A stretch of 60,062 bases of DNA from Cupriavidus sp. (GCA_031181345.1 JAPSLC010000031.1:1-60062); one strand, 5' to 3'. Positions 1-11,638 are shown, numbered from the stretch's first letter. A program made the numbers and translations. Notes: generated by a model from the letters alone, not told the origin.

Positions 1-88
1 GGCGGTTAAATCAAATGACAGAACTAAGTATGTAGAACTCTCTGTGGAGGATCTGCGGACGCGGGTTCGATTCCCGCCGGCTCCACCA
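1..88 (+). ncRNA. ssrA: tmRNA (ssrA), 3' end only
   Basis: The window opens inside a transfer-messenger RNA, which rescues stalled ribosomes by trans-translation. What is visible is the 3' tRNA-like part: a T-arm (GGGTTCGATTCCC, about 62-74) and the acceptor 3' strand ending in an encoded CCA at 86-88, preceded by GGCTCCA. The stretch TGTAGAACTCTCTGTGGAGG upstream is typical of the 3' half of tmRNA. The mRNA-like tag segment and the 5' acceptor strand lie outside the window. A rho-independent terminator follows about 40 bp downstream. A plain tRNA is unlikely, because no anticodon arm of normal spacing precedes the T-arm. Confidence 0.9.
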
Positions 89-125
89 GTATTCCGTCCG
101 ACGACATCCGCAAATCGATGTCCTG

Positions 126-160
126 AAACCCGCGACAGCGCAAGCTTCGCGGGTTTTTGT
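126..160 (+). terminator. Rho-independent terminator of ssrA
   Basis: An AACCCGCGA / TCGCGGGTT stem with a loop of about 11 nt is followed by TTTTGTTTT. It sits 38 bp after the tmRNA CCA end and points the right way to end it. Confidence 0.85.
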
Positions 161-176
161 TTTGCCATGCGAGCCG

Positions 177-581
177 TCAACGTTCCCAGGGCATCGACGG
201 CGCAAATATCCCGACCAGATGATCGATAAAGGTGCGCACCTTTGCCGACACATGGCTGGTGTTGGGATATAGCGCCGAGATGACATAGGGCCGCTGCGTC
301 AACTCGAGCGGAATCGCCATCAACTGGCCGCGCTTGAGCGCGTCGACAGCCAGGAAGATCGGCAGCGAAGCAATGCCCAATCCGGCGATGGCCATGTCGC
401 GAATCGCCTCGCCGTTGTTGGCGACGATGCGCGAACGCATGGCGACCGAGACCGGCGCGCCCTGCTCGTCCTCGAACTGCCAGAAGCGCTTGGCGTGGAC
501 CAGCGCATAGTCGATCGCATCGTGCTCCGTCAGCTCCGCGGCGCCGCTGGGCAAACCGCGGCGCTTTGCATAGTCGGGGCT
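177..581 (-). pseudogene. LysR-type regulator remnant (C-terminal half of effector domain)
   Basis: About 134 codons read as the C-terminal half of a LysR substrate-binding domain: SPDYAKRRGLP, then the recognisable GEAIRDMAIAGLGIASLP and ALKRGQL segments. No helix-turn-helix region exists. The frame stays open upstream to 962, but that extension is not LysR-like and runs antisense into the flavin-reductase gene, so the 5' half is gone. The remnant lies directly behind the tmRNA 3' end, a favoured phage and island integration site, so it may be the scar of an old insertion or deletion. A functional short protein is unlikely. Confidence 0.7.
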
Positions 582-912
582 GCAGCGCCGAACGCGAGGT
601 TCGCTTGCACCCAACCAACTTCGCTTTCCATCGCGTTCGAACCCGCCATACTCTGTCTTCATCCGGGGCGGATGCCAAACGGTGCTGTCCGGACGCGCCG
701 TCCGCCAGTGCATTCGATCGCGGCTCCCGGTCGAGCACTCCCTTTCCCCGTGCGTCTGCACCTTGGCCGCAAGCCCTCGCCCCCAGCGAGGTCCTGCGGC
801 CTTTTCGTTGTGAGCGTCGGCGACGCATGGTGCCGCCTCCAACGTCCCCGCTCGACTGGTGGCATCATCGCGGCAACCCCGTTTTCCAACGATCTCCTTG
901 CGGAGCACGCCG
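582..912. other. Intergenic gap without a recognised gene
   Basis: About 330 bp between the lysR remnant and the flavin-reductase-like gene. Short overlapping frames exist on both strands, but none resembles a protein I know. It presumably holds the promoter for the plus-strand gene; I see no clear -35/-10 pair. Confidence 0.4.
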
Positions 913-1491
913 ATGACGTCCTTCCAGCCCGTCCCCCTGCAATATGCCAGCCGCCTGATCAATCATGGCCCCACCGTGCTGATCACCAGCAGCGACGGCG
1001 TCCGCCGCAACGTGATGGCGGCCGCCTGGTCGATGCCCGTCGAGTTCACGCCGCCGCGCATTGCGATCGTGATCGACAAGCGCACCTTCACCCGCGAGCT
1101 GGTAGCAGCGAGCGGCAGCTTTGGCATCTGCATCCCCGGCGCGGCCGCGATCGATATGACCTACGCAGTGGGCAGCGCCACCGGCCGCGACGTCGACAAG
1201 TTCGGGCAGTTCGGCATTGCGAGCATCACCGGCCCCGAGCTCGGACTGCCGCTGATCGAAGCGGGTTGCAGCGCATGGATGGAGTGCAGGCTGATTCCGG
1301 AGCCGCACGCCGAGGATGCCTACGACACCTGCTTCGGCGAGGTCGTCGCGGCAGCCGCGGATCCGCGCGTGTTCGCCAATGGCCGATGGAAGTTCGATGC
1401 GGGCAACGAGGCGCTGCACACGATCCACCATCTGGGCGGCGGCAATTTCGTGCGCTCATCGTCGACGATTGCCGCCAAGCCGATCGCCTGA
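913..1491 (+). CDS. Flavin reductase-like (FMN-binding split-barrel) protein
   Basis: 192 residues. The fold family is recognised from the opening MTSFQPVPLQYASRLINHGP, the VLITSSDGVRRNVMAAAWSMPV segment and PPRIAIVIDKRTFT, which match the flavoredoxin/flavin-reductase group that binds FMN in a split beta-barrel. Members act as NAD(P)H:flavin oxidoreductases or small flavoproteins in the cytoplasm; the partner cannot be told from the sequence. I chose the ATG at 913 over an upstream in-frame ATG at 859 because homology to the family begins there. The truncated divergent lysR upstream may once have been its regulator. The substrate is unknown. Confidence 0.72.
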   Translation: MTSFQPVPLQYASRLINHGPTVLITSSDGVRRNVMAAAWSMPVEFTPPRIAIVIDKRTFTRELVAASGSFGICIPGAAAIDMTYAVGSATGRDVDKFGQFGIASITGPELGLPLIEAGCSAWMECRLIPEPHAEDAYDTCFGEVVAAAADPRVFANGRWKFDAGNEALHTIHHLGGGNFVRSSSTIAAKPIA

Positions 1492-1531
1492 ACCCATCGG
1501 CCGCGCTGAACACGACCGCGAGCGCGCCCGT

Positions 1532-2482
1532 TCAGCGCCTTTTCCCTGCCCGCACCGGCCGCAATGGCCGCAACGACGAAGACGCCGCCTGCCGCACCGC
1601 GCGCGTGATGGCGTCGAGCGCCGGCGAGCGGAGCCGCCATCGGTGCCAGTACAAGGGCACGTCCAGATGGCGGCCCGGCGCGAACTCGGCCAGCGCCCCT
1701 CGCGCCAGCGGCTCGCGCACGAAGGGCTCGGGCATCATGCCCCAGCCAAGCCCGCGCTGCGCGAAGGCGACGAAGCCGGCGGTCGATGGCACGTAGTGGA
1801 TCGGCGGCATCGGCTGCTGCGCATCGAAGCCGATCAGCAGCGCGATAAAGCGGGCCTGCAGCGCGTCCTTGCGATTGAAGGCCAGCATCGGCGTGCGCGA
1901 CAGGCTGGCGGCGTCGACGCCGCCGTCAAACGCCTGTGCGATCAACGCAGGCGAGGCCACGCCCAGATAGCGCATGACCCCTAGCGGCTCCACCGTGCAG
2001 CCCTGCACCGGCTCGGCGCTGGCGCTGACCGCCGCCATCACCACGCCCTCGCGCAGCAGCGTCGCCGAATGGTCCTGGTCTTCGACACGCAGATCGAACG
2101 ACATCGCCGGCTCGGCCGGCAAGGCATCGAAGCTGGCGGGAAACCAGCTGTCGAGCGAATCCGCATTGACGGCCAGCGGCACGCGCAGCGGCATGCCGCC
2201 CCTTCCCCGCAGGCTATTGCCGTCGACATCGCCGAGCTCGGCCAGCGTTTCCGCTTCGAGCAGCGCCAGTTGCTCGGTGTAGCGCGCCAGCGTGCGGCCC
2301 GCCGCGGTGGGCTGGCATGGGCTGCCCCGTTGCAGCAGCACCTGGCCGAGCCGCTCCTCGAGCTGGCGCATGCGCTGGCTGATCGCCGAGGGCGTGACAT
2401 GCAGGCGCCGTGCCGCGGCCTCGAAGCTTCCCTCCTGCAGCACGGCGGCGAAGGCGGCCAGCTGGCCGTTGTCGATCTTCAT
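1532..2482 (-). CDS. argP: LysR-type regulator, LysG/ArgP family
   Basis: 316 residues. The N-terminal winged helix-turn-helix is clear: QLAAFAAVLQEGSFEAAARR, then LHVTPSAISQRMRQLEERLG. An effector-binding domain of usual length follows. The sequence matches the ArgP/LysG group, which senses lysine or arginine and activates an exporter. It starts with ATG at 2482 (MKIDNGQ), the expected start for the family; an upstream in-frame extension to 2719 is not conserved-looking. It is transcribed divergently from an adjacent LysE/ArgO-type exporter, the classical arrangement for this pair. An inverted repeat lies between them. Confidence is high for family, moderate for ligand. Confidence 0.88.
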   Translation of the reverse strand: MKIDNGQLAAFAAVLQEGSFEAAARRLHVTPSAISQRMRQLEERLGQVLLQRGSPCQPTAAGRTLARYTEQLALLEAETLAELGDVDGNSLRGRGGMPLRVPLAVNADSLDSWFPASFDALPAEPAMSFDLRVEDQDHSATLLREGVVMAAVSASAEPVQGCTVEPLGVMRYLGVASPALIAQAFDGGVDAASLSRTPMLAFNRKDALQARFIALLIGFDAQQPMPPIHYVPSTAGFVAFAQRGLGWGMMPEPFVREPLARGALAEFAPGRHLDVPLYWHRWRLRSPALDAITRAVRQAASSSLRPLRPVRAGKRR

Positions 2483-2501
2483 CGTTAGCCTTTCTAATCC
2501 A

Positions 2502-2531
2502 GGACAAGGAAGTTTAGTTTTTCTTTTGTCC
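2502..2531. promoter_or_regulatory. Candidate LysG/ArgP operator between divergent genes
   Basis: GGACAA (2502-2507) and TTGTCC (2526-2531) form an inverted repeat with an 18-bp AT-rich centre, in the 95-bp gap between the regulator and the exporter. Position and symmetry fit a LysR-type binding site; function is inferred. Confidence 0.5.
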
Positions 2532-2577
2532 GTGGCAAAGCTAGGCTGAGCGCCTTCCCACTCCCGTCCACTGCCCC

Positions 2578-3186
2578 ATGAAGATCGACATGCCCCTGAT
2601 GGCCGGCTTCCTCTCCAGCCTGGCGCTGATCGTCCCGATCGGCGCGCAGAACGCCTTCGTGCTGCGGCTGGGCATCCGGCGCCAGCACCGCTTGCCGGTG
2701 GCCCTGCTGTGCGCGACATCCGATGCCTTGCTGATCGGCGTCGGCATCGCGGGACTCGGCGCGCTGCTGCACGCGCATCCCGGCTGGCTGACGCTGACGC
2801 GCTATGGCGGCGCGGCCTTCCTCGCGATTTACGGCCTGCTGGCCGCGCGTCGCGCCTTCGATGCCGGCAAGGTGGAATTGCAGGCCGCGGCGCCGCTGCC
2901 GCTGGCGACCGCGCTGGCCACCTGCCTCGCCTTCACCTTCCTGAACCCGCACGTCTATCTCGATACCGTGGTGCTGCTCGGCGCGCTGGCCAGCCAGCAT
3001 GGCGGCGAGGGCCGCTGGTTCTTTGGCATCGGCGCGGCGCTGGCGAGCCTGTCGTGGTTCCTGGCGCTGGCTTACGGCGCCGGGCTGCTGGCCCCGCTGT
3101 TCCGCCGTCCGATGGCATGGCGCTGTCTCGACGGCGCGATCGCCGCGGTGATGATCGGTCTGGCGTTGACGTTGGTACTGGGCTAG
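2578..3186 (+). CDS. argO: LysE/ArgO-type basic amino acid exporter
   Basis: 202 residues, inner-membrane protein of the LysE superfamily that exports lysine and/or arginine. The family signature is the N-terminal helix with VPIGAQNAFVLRLGIRR, followed by about five more hydrophobic segments and the CLAFTFLNPHVYLDT motif. Length matches the family (about 200). The ATG at 2578 is used; another in-frame ATG at 2590 is possible. The divergent LysG/ArgP-type regulator and the operator-like repeat suggest induction by intracellular basic amino acids. Overflow protection during arginine-rich metabolism would suit a cyanophycin-making cell, but that link is only inference. Confidence 0.88.
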   Translation: MKIDMPLMAGFLSSLALIVPIGAQNAFVLRLGIRRQHRLPVALLCATSDALLIGVGIAGLGALLHAHPGWLTLTRYGGAAFLAIYGLLAARRAFDAGKVELQAAAPLPLATALATCLAFTFLNPHVYLDTVVLLGALASQHGGEGRWFFGIGAALASLSWFLALAYGAGLLAPLFRRPMAWRCLDGAIAAVMIGLALTLVLG

Positions 3187-3397
3187 CGACGGCGCCCGCG
3201 CGGCTTCAATGCGGCCGAATTCTGCGTTGCACAAATTTGTCCGATGTAACACGGAACTCACTTTCGCCGCGGCGGGACGAAGAATTGTTCCGCCGTACGG
3301 CACCGCGACGCCAATGCACTGATGCAGTGCACGAATGACGCATCCCGGCTCCGCGGCGGCCGTCGCCACGCCAACCGTCCGCAAGCAGGGAGCCACC

Positions 3398-4030
3398 ATG
3401 GAAGTCGCCAAACGCCTGATGCTAGAGAACCGCGCCTGGGCTAACGAAGTGTTGTCACGCGATCCCGACCGCTTCAAGCGCCTGTCCGTGCGCCAGACGC
3501 CGGACGTGCTGTGGATCGGCTGCTCGGACAGCCGCGTGCCGGCGGAGCTGATCACCAATGCCGAGCCGGGCGATCTGTTCGTGCATCGGAACATCGCCAA
3601 CCTGGTGTGCGAGGACGACCCCAACCTGATGAGCGTGCTGCAGTACGCGGTCGAGGTGCTGCGCGTGGGCAACGTCATCGTCTGCGGACATCAGGGCTGC
3701 GGCGGCGTGCGCGCGTCGCTGGCGCGCGTGCCCGAGCTGCCCCACGTCGATGCGCGGCTGGACAAGATCCGCCAGGTCTATCGCGCGCATTGCCGCGAGC
3801 TCGATCGGCTCGACGACGACGACGCGCGCACCGCGCGGCTGGTCGAACTCAATGCGATCGCGCAGGTGCGCAAGCTGGCCGAGATGCCGCTGGTGCGCCA
3901 GGTGTGGGACAGCGGCCGAACGCTGCGCCTGCATGCGTGGATCTACTCGCTGGAAACGGGGCTGCTGGAAGAGCGGCTGTGCCTGGATGGCGGCGATGCC
4001 GCGGCTTCTCCCGAGCCGCTGGCCGCCTGA
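3398..4030 (+). CDS. can: Beta-class carbonic anhydrase
   Basis: 210 residues. It catalyses reversible hydration of CO2 to bicarbonate in the cytoplasm. Zinc ligands and the Asp-Arg dyad are present: C42, D44 and R46 in WIGCSDSRVPAE, and H98 and C101 in GHQGCGG. Length and motifs match the Can/CynT type. The ATG at 3398 is preceded by AGGGA (3387-3391) at good distance; the frame is open from 3335 but lacks family similarity there. The SulP transporter starts 10 bp after the stop, so the two are probably one transcript moving and interconverting inorganic carbon. Confidence 0.93.
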   Translation: MEVAKRLMLENRAWANEVLSRDPDRFKRLSVRQTPDVLWIGCSDSRVPAELITNAEPGDLFVHRNIANLVCEDDPNLMSVLQYAVEVLRVGNVIVCGHQGCGGVRASLARVPELPHVDARLDKIRQVYRAHCRELDRLDDDDARTARLVELNAIAQVRKLAEMPLVRQVWDSGRTLRLHAWIYSLETGLLEERLCLDGGDAAASPEPLAA

Positions 4031-4039
4031 ACCGCCTCC

Positions 4040-5665
4040 GTGATCCCACCCAATCGCATCCAGCCCATGAACTGCGCGCCCCCTACCCCGACCGTCTCCA
4101 TCCCGTCCTTGCGGGACGCCTATCTGCGCCACCTCGGCCGCGACATCCCGGCCGGCGTGGTGGTCTTCCTCGTCGCCCTGCCGCTTTGCCTGGGTATCGC
4201 GCTGGCCTCCGGCGCGCCGTTGTTGTCCGGCTTGCTGGCCGGCGTGATCGGCGGCGTGGTGGTCGCCATGCTGAGCGGCTCGCAGCTGAGCGTCAGCGGC
4301 CCGGCCGCCGGCCTCGTGGTGATCGTCGTCGGCGCGATCTCGACGCTCGGCGGCTTCTCCGCCTTCCTCGTTGCGGTGATGCTGGCCGGCATGCTGCAGA
4401 TCGTCTTCGCGTGGCTGCGCGCCGGCGATATCGCGGCACTGGTGCCGTCGGCCGTGATCAAGGGCATGCTGGCCGCGATCGGCCTGCTGCTGATCATCAA
4501 GCAGCTGCCGGTCGCGCTCGGCCTGCCCTCGTCCGCGCCGCTGGACAGCCGGCTTGTCGACGAGGCCGGCCTGGCCCAGGCCGCACAGCAGGCGCTCGGC
4601 ATGGTGTCGGGCAGCAACCTGACGGTGGCCGCGGTGGCGCTGGCGATCCTGGTGCTGTGGGATACCGACTTCGTCCGCCAACGCCGCGCGCTGCGCGCCC
4701 TGCCTGCGCCGCTGCTGGCGGTGCTGTGGGGCGTGCTGTACCAGCGCTTCGCGATGCATGCGAGCCCCGCGGCCGCGCTGGCGCCCGACCACCTGGTGCA
4801 GCTGCCGGCCATCGATGGCCCAGCATCACTGCTGGCCGAACTGGCGCGCCCCGACTTCTCGGCGCTGGCCAATCCCGATCTTTACGTGGTGGCGCTGACG
4901 CTGGCGATCGTCGCCAGCCTGGAGACGCTGTTGAGCCTGGAAGCGGTGGACAAGCTCGACCCGATGCGCCGCGTCGCGCCGGCCAATCGCGAGCTCTACG
5001 CGCAGGGCGTGGGCAATATGCTGGCCGGCCTGCTGGGCGCGCTGCCGCTGACGGCGGTGATCGTGCGCAGCTCGGCCAATATCAGCGCGGGCGGACGCAC
5101 CAAGGTGTCGGCGCTCGTGCATGGCGTGCTGCTGCTGGCCAGCGTGCTGTTCCTGTCCGATCTGCTGCGGTGGATTCCGCTGGCGGCCCTGTCGGCCATC
5201 CTGCTGCACGTGGGCTACAAGCTGGCCAAGCCGGCGCTGTTCGTCGAGGCCTGGCGCAAGGGCCCGGCGCAGGCGCTGCCGTTCGTCGTCACGATCGCGG
5301 CCATCCTGGCCACCGACCTGCTGTTCGGCATCGCCATCGGCATGGCGGTGGGGATCGCCTTCACGCTGCGCCATCATGCGCAGAGCGCGATCTCGCTGAC
5401 GCGCTACGAGGACTGCTATCTGCTTCGCCTGCACAAGGACGTGTCCTTCTTCCACAAGGCGCAGCTGCGGCGCCATCTGGCGAAGGTGGAACCGGGTGGG
5501 AAGCTGATCATCGATGCGACCCGTTGCGAGCGCATCGACCACGACATCGAGGAAACGCTGACGGATTTCCAGCGAGCCGCGCGCGTCGCGGACATCGACG
5601 TCACGCTGCGCACGCCGGGGCCGGCGTCGCGCTTGCCGGCGGCATTGGCCGCCGCCGGCTCGTAG
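4040..5665 (+). CDS. SulP-family anion transporter, probable bicarbonate/sulfate permease
   Basis: 541 residues if the GTG at 4040 is used; ATG at 4067 is an alternative. Many hydrophobic segments, starting at DIPAGVVVFLVALPLCLGIA, match the SulP core. The C-terminal 100 residues look like a reduced STAS domain. SulP proteins carry sulfate, bicarbonate or dicarboxylates across the inner membrane. The gene begins 10 bp after a beta-carbonic anhydrase gene, and such pairing favours bicarbonate (BicA-like) transport. The substrate cannot be read from sequence alone. Confidence 0.85.
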   Translation: MIPPNRIQPMNCAPPTPTVSIPSLRDAYLRHLGRDIPAGVVVFLVALPLCLGIALASGAPLLSGLLAGVIGGVVVAMLSGSQLSVSGPAAGLVVIVVGAISTLGGFSAFLVAVMLAGMLQIVFAWLRAGDIAALVPSAVIKGMLAAIGLLLIIKQLPVALGLPSSAPLDSRLVDEAGLAQAAQQALGMVSGSNLTVAAVALAILVLWDTDFVRQRRALRALPAPLLAVLWGVLYQRFAMHASPAAALAPDHLVQLPAIDGPASLLAELARPDFSALANPDLYVVALTLAIVASLETLLSLEAVDKLDPMRRVAPANRELYAQGVGNMLAGLLGALPLTAVIVRSSANISAGGRTKVSALVHGVLLLASVLFLSDLLRWIPLAALSAILLHVGYKLAKPALFVEAWRKGPAQALPFVVTIAAILATDLLFGIAIGMAVGIAFTLRHHAQSAISLTRYEDCYLLRLHKDVSFFHKAQLRRHLAKVEPGGKLIIDATRCERIDHDIEETLTDFQRAARVADIDVTLRTPGPASRLPAALAAAGS

Positions 5666-5702
5666 CGGCCGCCCGCCCAGGCGAGGGGCGAGCGGCCGGC
5701 GA

Positions 5703-8027
5703 TCAGACCGCCTTGATCGGCTCGATCGCCATCTCCTTGAGCTTGAGCTCGACCGCCTTGCCCTTGCGCGCGCGCTTGCCGACATAGGGCAGCAGGTTCG
5801 CGCCCGCCAGCTTCTGCGATGACGCCTTGCCGCCGCGGCCCAGCCCGGACACCATCAGTCCGGGCGCGCCCACCGCGGCGACTTGCTGCAGCGTCTCCTT
5901 GGGCTCGAGCTCCATCAGGATCACGCCGCGTCCGCCGCCGGACAGCACCTTGATCTCGTCGAGCGCGATCAGCAGCAGGCGGCCGTTGCCCGACAGGCAG
6001 GCGGCGTGCGTCGCCTCGTCGCCGATCGGCGCGGGCGCGAGCGGCGCATCGCCATCGTCGAGCGTCAGGAAGGACTTGCCGCCCTTCTGCCGGCTGATCA
6101 TGTCGCCGATCTTGCTCTGGAAGCCATTGCCGTTGCGCGTGGCGATCAGCATGCGCTGGTCGGCCGTGCCGGCGAAGGTATGCGCGATCTGCGTGCCCGG
6201 CTGCAGCTCGACCAGCGTGGTCAGCGGCACGCCGTCGCCGCGGCCGCCCGGCAGTCCCGCCACCGGCACCGAATAGACGCGGCCATTGGTGCCGAAGGCC
6301 AGCAGCACGTCGATGGTGCGGCATTCGAAGGTGCCGTACAGCGCGTCGCCCGCCTTGAAGGCGAACTGCTGCGGATCGTGGCCATGGCCCTGGCGCGTGC
6401 GCACCCAGCCCTTCTGCGATACCACCACGGTGACCGGTTCGTCGATCACGCGCACCTCGGCGGCGGCGCGGCGCTCTTCCTGGATCAGCGTGCGGCGTGG
6501 ATCCTTGTCGGCCGGGCTGTACTGCCTGGCGTCGGCCTCGATCTCCTTGATGATGCGACGGCGCATCATGGTCTCGGACTTGAGCAGCACGTCCAGATCG
6601 GCCTGCTCGTCGCGCAGGTCCTTCAGCTCCTGCTCGATGCGGATCGATTCGAGCCGCGCCAATTGGCGCAGCCGGATTTCGAGGATGTCCTCGGCCTGGC
6701 GCTCGGACAGGCCGAAGGCCTGCATCAGCGCCGGCTTGGGCTCGTCGCCCTCGCGGATGATGCGGATCACCTCGTCGATATTGAGCAGCACCAGCATCCG
6801 GCCTTCGAGGATATGGATGCGGTCCTCGACCTTGGCCAGCCGGTGCCGGCTGCGGCGGGTCACCGTCTCGAAGCGGAAGGCGATCCATTCGCGCAGGATC
6901 TCGGCGAGGCCCTTCTGCCGCGGACGGCCATCGGTGCCGATCATCACCAGGTTGATCGGCGCGCCGGACTCCAGGCTGGTATGCGCGAGCAGCGTCTGCG
7001 CGAATTCCTGCTGGTCGATGTTCTTGCTCTTGGGCTCGAACACCAGCCGCACCGGCGCGTCCTTGCCCGACTCGTCGCGCACCGCGTCGAGCACGCCGAG
7101 CATGGTCTGCTTGAGCTGCAGCTGCTCGGGCGTTAGCGACTTCTTGCCCGCGCGCACCTTCGGATTGGTCAGTTCCTCGATTTCCTCGAGCACCTTCTGC
7201 GCCGAGGTGCCGGGCGGCAGCTCGTTGACCACCAGCTGCCACTGGCCGCGCGCCATGTCCTCGATGATCCAGCGCGCCCGCACCTTCAGGCTGCCGCGGC
7301 CGCCCTCGTAGATCTGCGCGATATCGGCCGGCGACGAGATGATCTGGCCGCCGCCGGGATAGTCCGGCCCCGGCATCAACGCCAGCAGTTCGGCCAGCGT
7401 GATATTCGGATTGCGGATCATCGCCACCGTCGCCGCCGCGACCTCGCGCAGATTGTGCGGCGGGATTTCGGTGGCCATGCCGACAGCGATGCCGGACGCG
7501 CCGTTTAGCAGCACGAACGGCAGCCGCGCGGGCAGCAGCCTGGGCTCTTCCATCGAGCCGTCGTAGTTCGGCGCGAAGTCGACCGTGCCCTGGTCGATCT
7601 CGTCGAGCAGCAGCCGCGCGATCGGCGTCAGCCGGGCCTCGGTGTAGCGCATCGCCGCCGCGCCGTCGCCGTCGCGCGAGCCGAAGTTGCCCTGGCCGTC
7701 GATCAGCGGATAGCGCAGCGAGAAGTCCTGCGCCAGCCGCACCAGCGCGTCATAGGCCGACTGGTCGCCGTGCGGGTGGAATTTGCCCAGCACGTCGCCG
7801 ACCACGCGCGCGGACTTGACCGGCTTGGCGTCGGCGCGCAGGCCCATCTCGTGCATCGCGAACAGGATGCGCCGCTGCACCGGCTTCTGGCCGTCGGCCA
7901 CTTCCGGCAGCGCGCGGCCCTTGACCACGCTGATCGCGTAGTCGAGATAGGCGCGTTCGGCGTAATGGGCGAGCGTCAGCGAATCGGCCGGCTCGTCGGG
8001 TTGAAACGTAATGTCTTGTTGTTCCAT
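5703..8027 (-). CDS. parC: DNA topoisomerase IV subunit A
   Basis: 774 residues. With ParE it decatenates daughter chromosomes. The breakage-reunion domain holds the catalytic tyrosine Y128 in [10 protein letters not shown]. The C-terminal half is the beta-pinwheel, with degenerate GRG-type motifs. The length is closer to ParC than GyrA (usually over 830), and the GyrA-box QRRGGKG is absent. In the quinolone-resistance region the [13 protein letters not shown] stretch has Gln89 where E. coli ParC has Ser80, and Asp93 where it has Glu84. It starts 38 bp after parE on the same strand, so one operon is likely. Confidence 0.95.
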   Translation of the reverse strand: MEQQDITFQPDEPADSLTLAHYAERAYLDYAISVVKGRALPEVADGQKPVQRRILFAMHEMGLRADAKPVKSARVVGDVLGKFHPHGDQSAYDALVRLAQDFSLRYPLIDGQGNFGSRDGDGAAAMRYTEARLTPIARLLLDEIDQGTVDFAPNYDGSMEEPRLLPARLPFVLLNGASGIAVGMATEIPPHNLREVAAATVAMIRNPNITLAELLALMPGPDYPGGGQIISSPADIAQIYEGGRGSLKVRARWIIEDMARGQWQLVVNELPPGTSAQKVLEEIEELTNPKVRAGKKSLTPEQLQLKQTMLGVLDAVRDESGKDAPVRLVFEPKSKNIDQQEFAQTLLAHTSLESGAPINLVMIGTDGRPRQKGLAEILREWIAFRFETVTRRSRHRLAKVEDRIHILEGRMLVLLNIDEVIRIIREGDEPKPALMQAFGLSERQAEDILEIRLRQLARLESIRIEQELKDLRDEQADLDVLLKSETMMRRRIIKEIEADARQYSPADKDPRRTLIQEERRAAAEVRVIDEPVTVVVSQKGWVRTRQGHGHDPQQFAFKAGDALYGTFECRTIDVLLAFGTNGRVYSVPVAGLPGGRGDGVPLTTLVELQPGTQIAHTFAGTADQRMLIATRNGNGFQSKIGDMISRQKGGKSFLTLDDGDAPLAPAPIGDEATHAACLSGNGRLLLIALDEIKVLSGGGRGVILMELEPKETLQQVAAVGAPGLMVSGLGRGGKASSQKLAGANLLPYVGKRARKGKAVELKLKEMAIEPIKAV

Positions 8028-8065
8028 GGATACTCAATACCTGCCGCCAGGGCCCTGAAGGGCCC

Positions 8066-10066
<2,001 letters not shown>

Positions 10067-10424
10067 GGAGTCGTTACGAAAGTGGGAATCGCGGCCGCCG
10101 GACATCCGCATCGGAGGGCCGGCCAGGCCGGGCAGCCTGCATTGTAATGGAACGCCGGTGCCGCCAATCCCGCATCAAGCGGGGAATTCGCCCCGTTCCA
10201 GCGCGGCGGACGTACCGGGCTTCGGCCCCGGCGGGCCCTTGCCGGCGCGCCCCCCGGGTCACCTCGGCGGCATAAAACCCTGGCCGGCCGGGTGAATTGG
10301 GCGGCGGCTCACGCGCGTTTTCGATGCGGAGTACACTCGCCAGCACGATTGCCCGGCAGGGCAAGACGACGGCAACGAACAAGACAACAACGACAACAGC
10401 AATACCCTCCGAACCGAGCCACAC
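10067..10424. other. Divergent intergenic region parE / MFS gene
   Basis: 358 bp between two divergently oriented genes, so it must hold both promoters. It contains a very GC-rich stretch (about 10195-10285) with several short inverted repeats. I see no convincing sigma-70 hexamer pair and no other gene. Confidence 0.4.
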
Positions 10425-11636
10425 ATGCCAAGAAAAGAACTCTCCCTGACCACCGTGCTGATCTGCGGCGGCCTGCTCGTCACCCTTTCGATGGGCATCC
10501 GCCACGGCTTCGGCCTGTTCAACCTGCCGATCACGCAGGCGCACGGCTGGAGCCGCGAAACCTTCGCCTTCGCGCTGGCGCTGCAGAACCTGATGTGGGG
10601 CGTGGCGCAGCCCTTCGCCGGCGCGCTGGCCGACAAGTTCGGCTCGGTCAGGGTGATGCTGGTCGGCGTGGCGCTCTATGTCGCCGGCCTGGTGGTGATG
10701 GCGCTGGCCTCGAGCGGCACGGCCTTCGCCTCGGGCGCCGGCATCATGATCGGCATCGCGCAGGCCGGCACCACCTACAGCGTGGTCTATGGCGTGATCG
10801 GCCGCGTCGCCAGCCCCGAGAAACGCGTGTGGGCGATGGGCATCGCCGCCGCGGCCGGCTCGTTCGGCCAGTTCCTGATGATTCCGGTCGAACAGGGCCT
10901 GATTTCGGCCATCGGCTGGCAGAACGCGCTGTTCGTGCTGGCGGTGATGGCGTGCATGATGCTGCCGCTGGTCGTCGCGCTGCGCGAACCGCGGCAGGGT
11001 AGTGCCGCGCCGGGCTTCCAGCAGACCATCGGGCAGGCCGTCAAGGAAGCGTTCGGCAACCGCAACTTCCAGCTGCTGACGCTGGGCTACTTCGTCTGCG
11101 GCTTCCAGGTGGTCTTCATCGGTGTTCACCTGGCACCGTACCTGAAGGACCGCGGCTTCACCGATCCCAAGGTCGCCACGGTGGCGCTGGCGCTGATCGG
11201 GCTGTTCAACGTGTTCGGCACCTATACCGCCGGCGCGCTGGGCCAGCGCATGCCCAAGCGTTACCTGCTGTCGTTCATCTATCTGAGCCGCTCGATTGTG
11301 ATCGCCGCCTATCTGCTGCTGCCGCTGTCGGCGTTCAGCACCTGGGTGTTCGCCGCGATCATGGGCGCGCTGTGGCTGTCGACCGTGCCGCTGACCAACG
11401 GCATCATCGCGCAGGTGTTCGGCGTGCAGTATCTGTCGATGCTGTCGGGCGTGGTGTTCTTCTCGCACCAGATCGGCAGCTTCCTCGGGGCGTGGCTGGG
11501 CGGCTATCTGTACGACCGCACCGGCGCCTACGACATCGTCTGGGGCATCGCGATCGCGCTCGGCGTGGTGGCGGCGCTGGTCAATCTGCCGATCCGCGAG
11601 CAGGCGCTGGTGCGCCCGCAGGCGGCGGCCGCCTGA
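10425..11636 (+). CDS. MFS transporter, monocarboxylate/oxalate-formate antiporter-like
   Basis: 403 residues with about 12 hydrophobic segments. The N-terminal half contains GIRHGFGLFNLPITQAHGWS and the loop GALADKFGSVRVML, which are typical of the major facilitator superfamily, cytoplasmic A-motif included. The opening resembles the monocarboxylate (MCT/OFA) branch that moves small carboxylates. No substrate can be assigned. The ribosome site is weak. Two bases after its stop begins a 43-codon frame that is probably translated from the same message. It is not linked to an obvious catabolic gene. Confidence 0.85.
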   Translation: MPRKELSLTTVLICGGLLVTLSMGIRHGFGLFNLPITQAHGWSRETFAFALALQNLMWGVAQPFAGALADKFGSVRVMLVGVALYVAGLVVMALASSGTAFASGAGIMIGIAQAGTTYSVVYGVIGRVASPEKRVWAMGIAAAAGSFGQFLMIPVEQGLISAIGWQNALFVLAVMACMMLPLVVALREPRQGSAAPGFQQTIGQAVKEAFGNRNFQLLTLGYFVCGFQVVFIGVHLAPYLKDRGFTDPKVATVALALIGLFNVFGTYTAGALGQRMPKRYLLSFIYLSRSIVIAAYLLLPLSAFSTWVFAAIMGALWLSTVPLTNGIIAQVFGVQYLSMLSGVVFFSHQIGSFLGAWLGGYLYDRTGAYDIVWGIAIALGVVAALVNLPIREQALVRPQAAAA

Positions 11637-11638
11637 TC

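Noticed and set aside
11..286. Minus-strand frame containing SRRESNPRPQ
   Set aside because: This string is the well-known false translation across a tRNA-like 3' end; here it lies over tmRNA.
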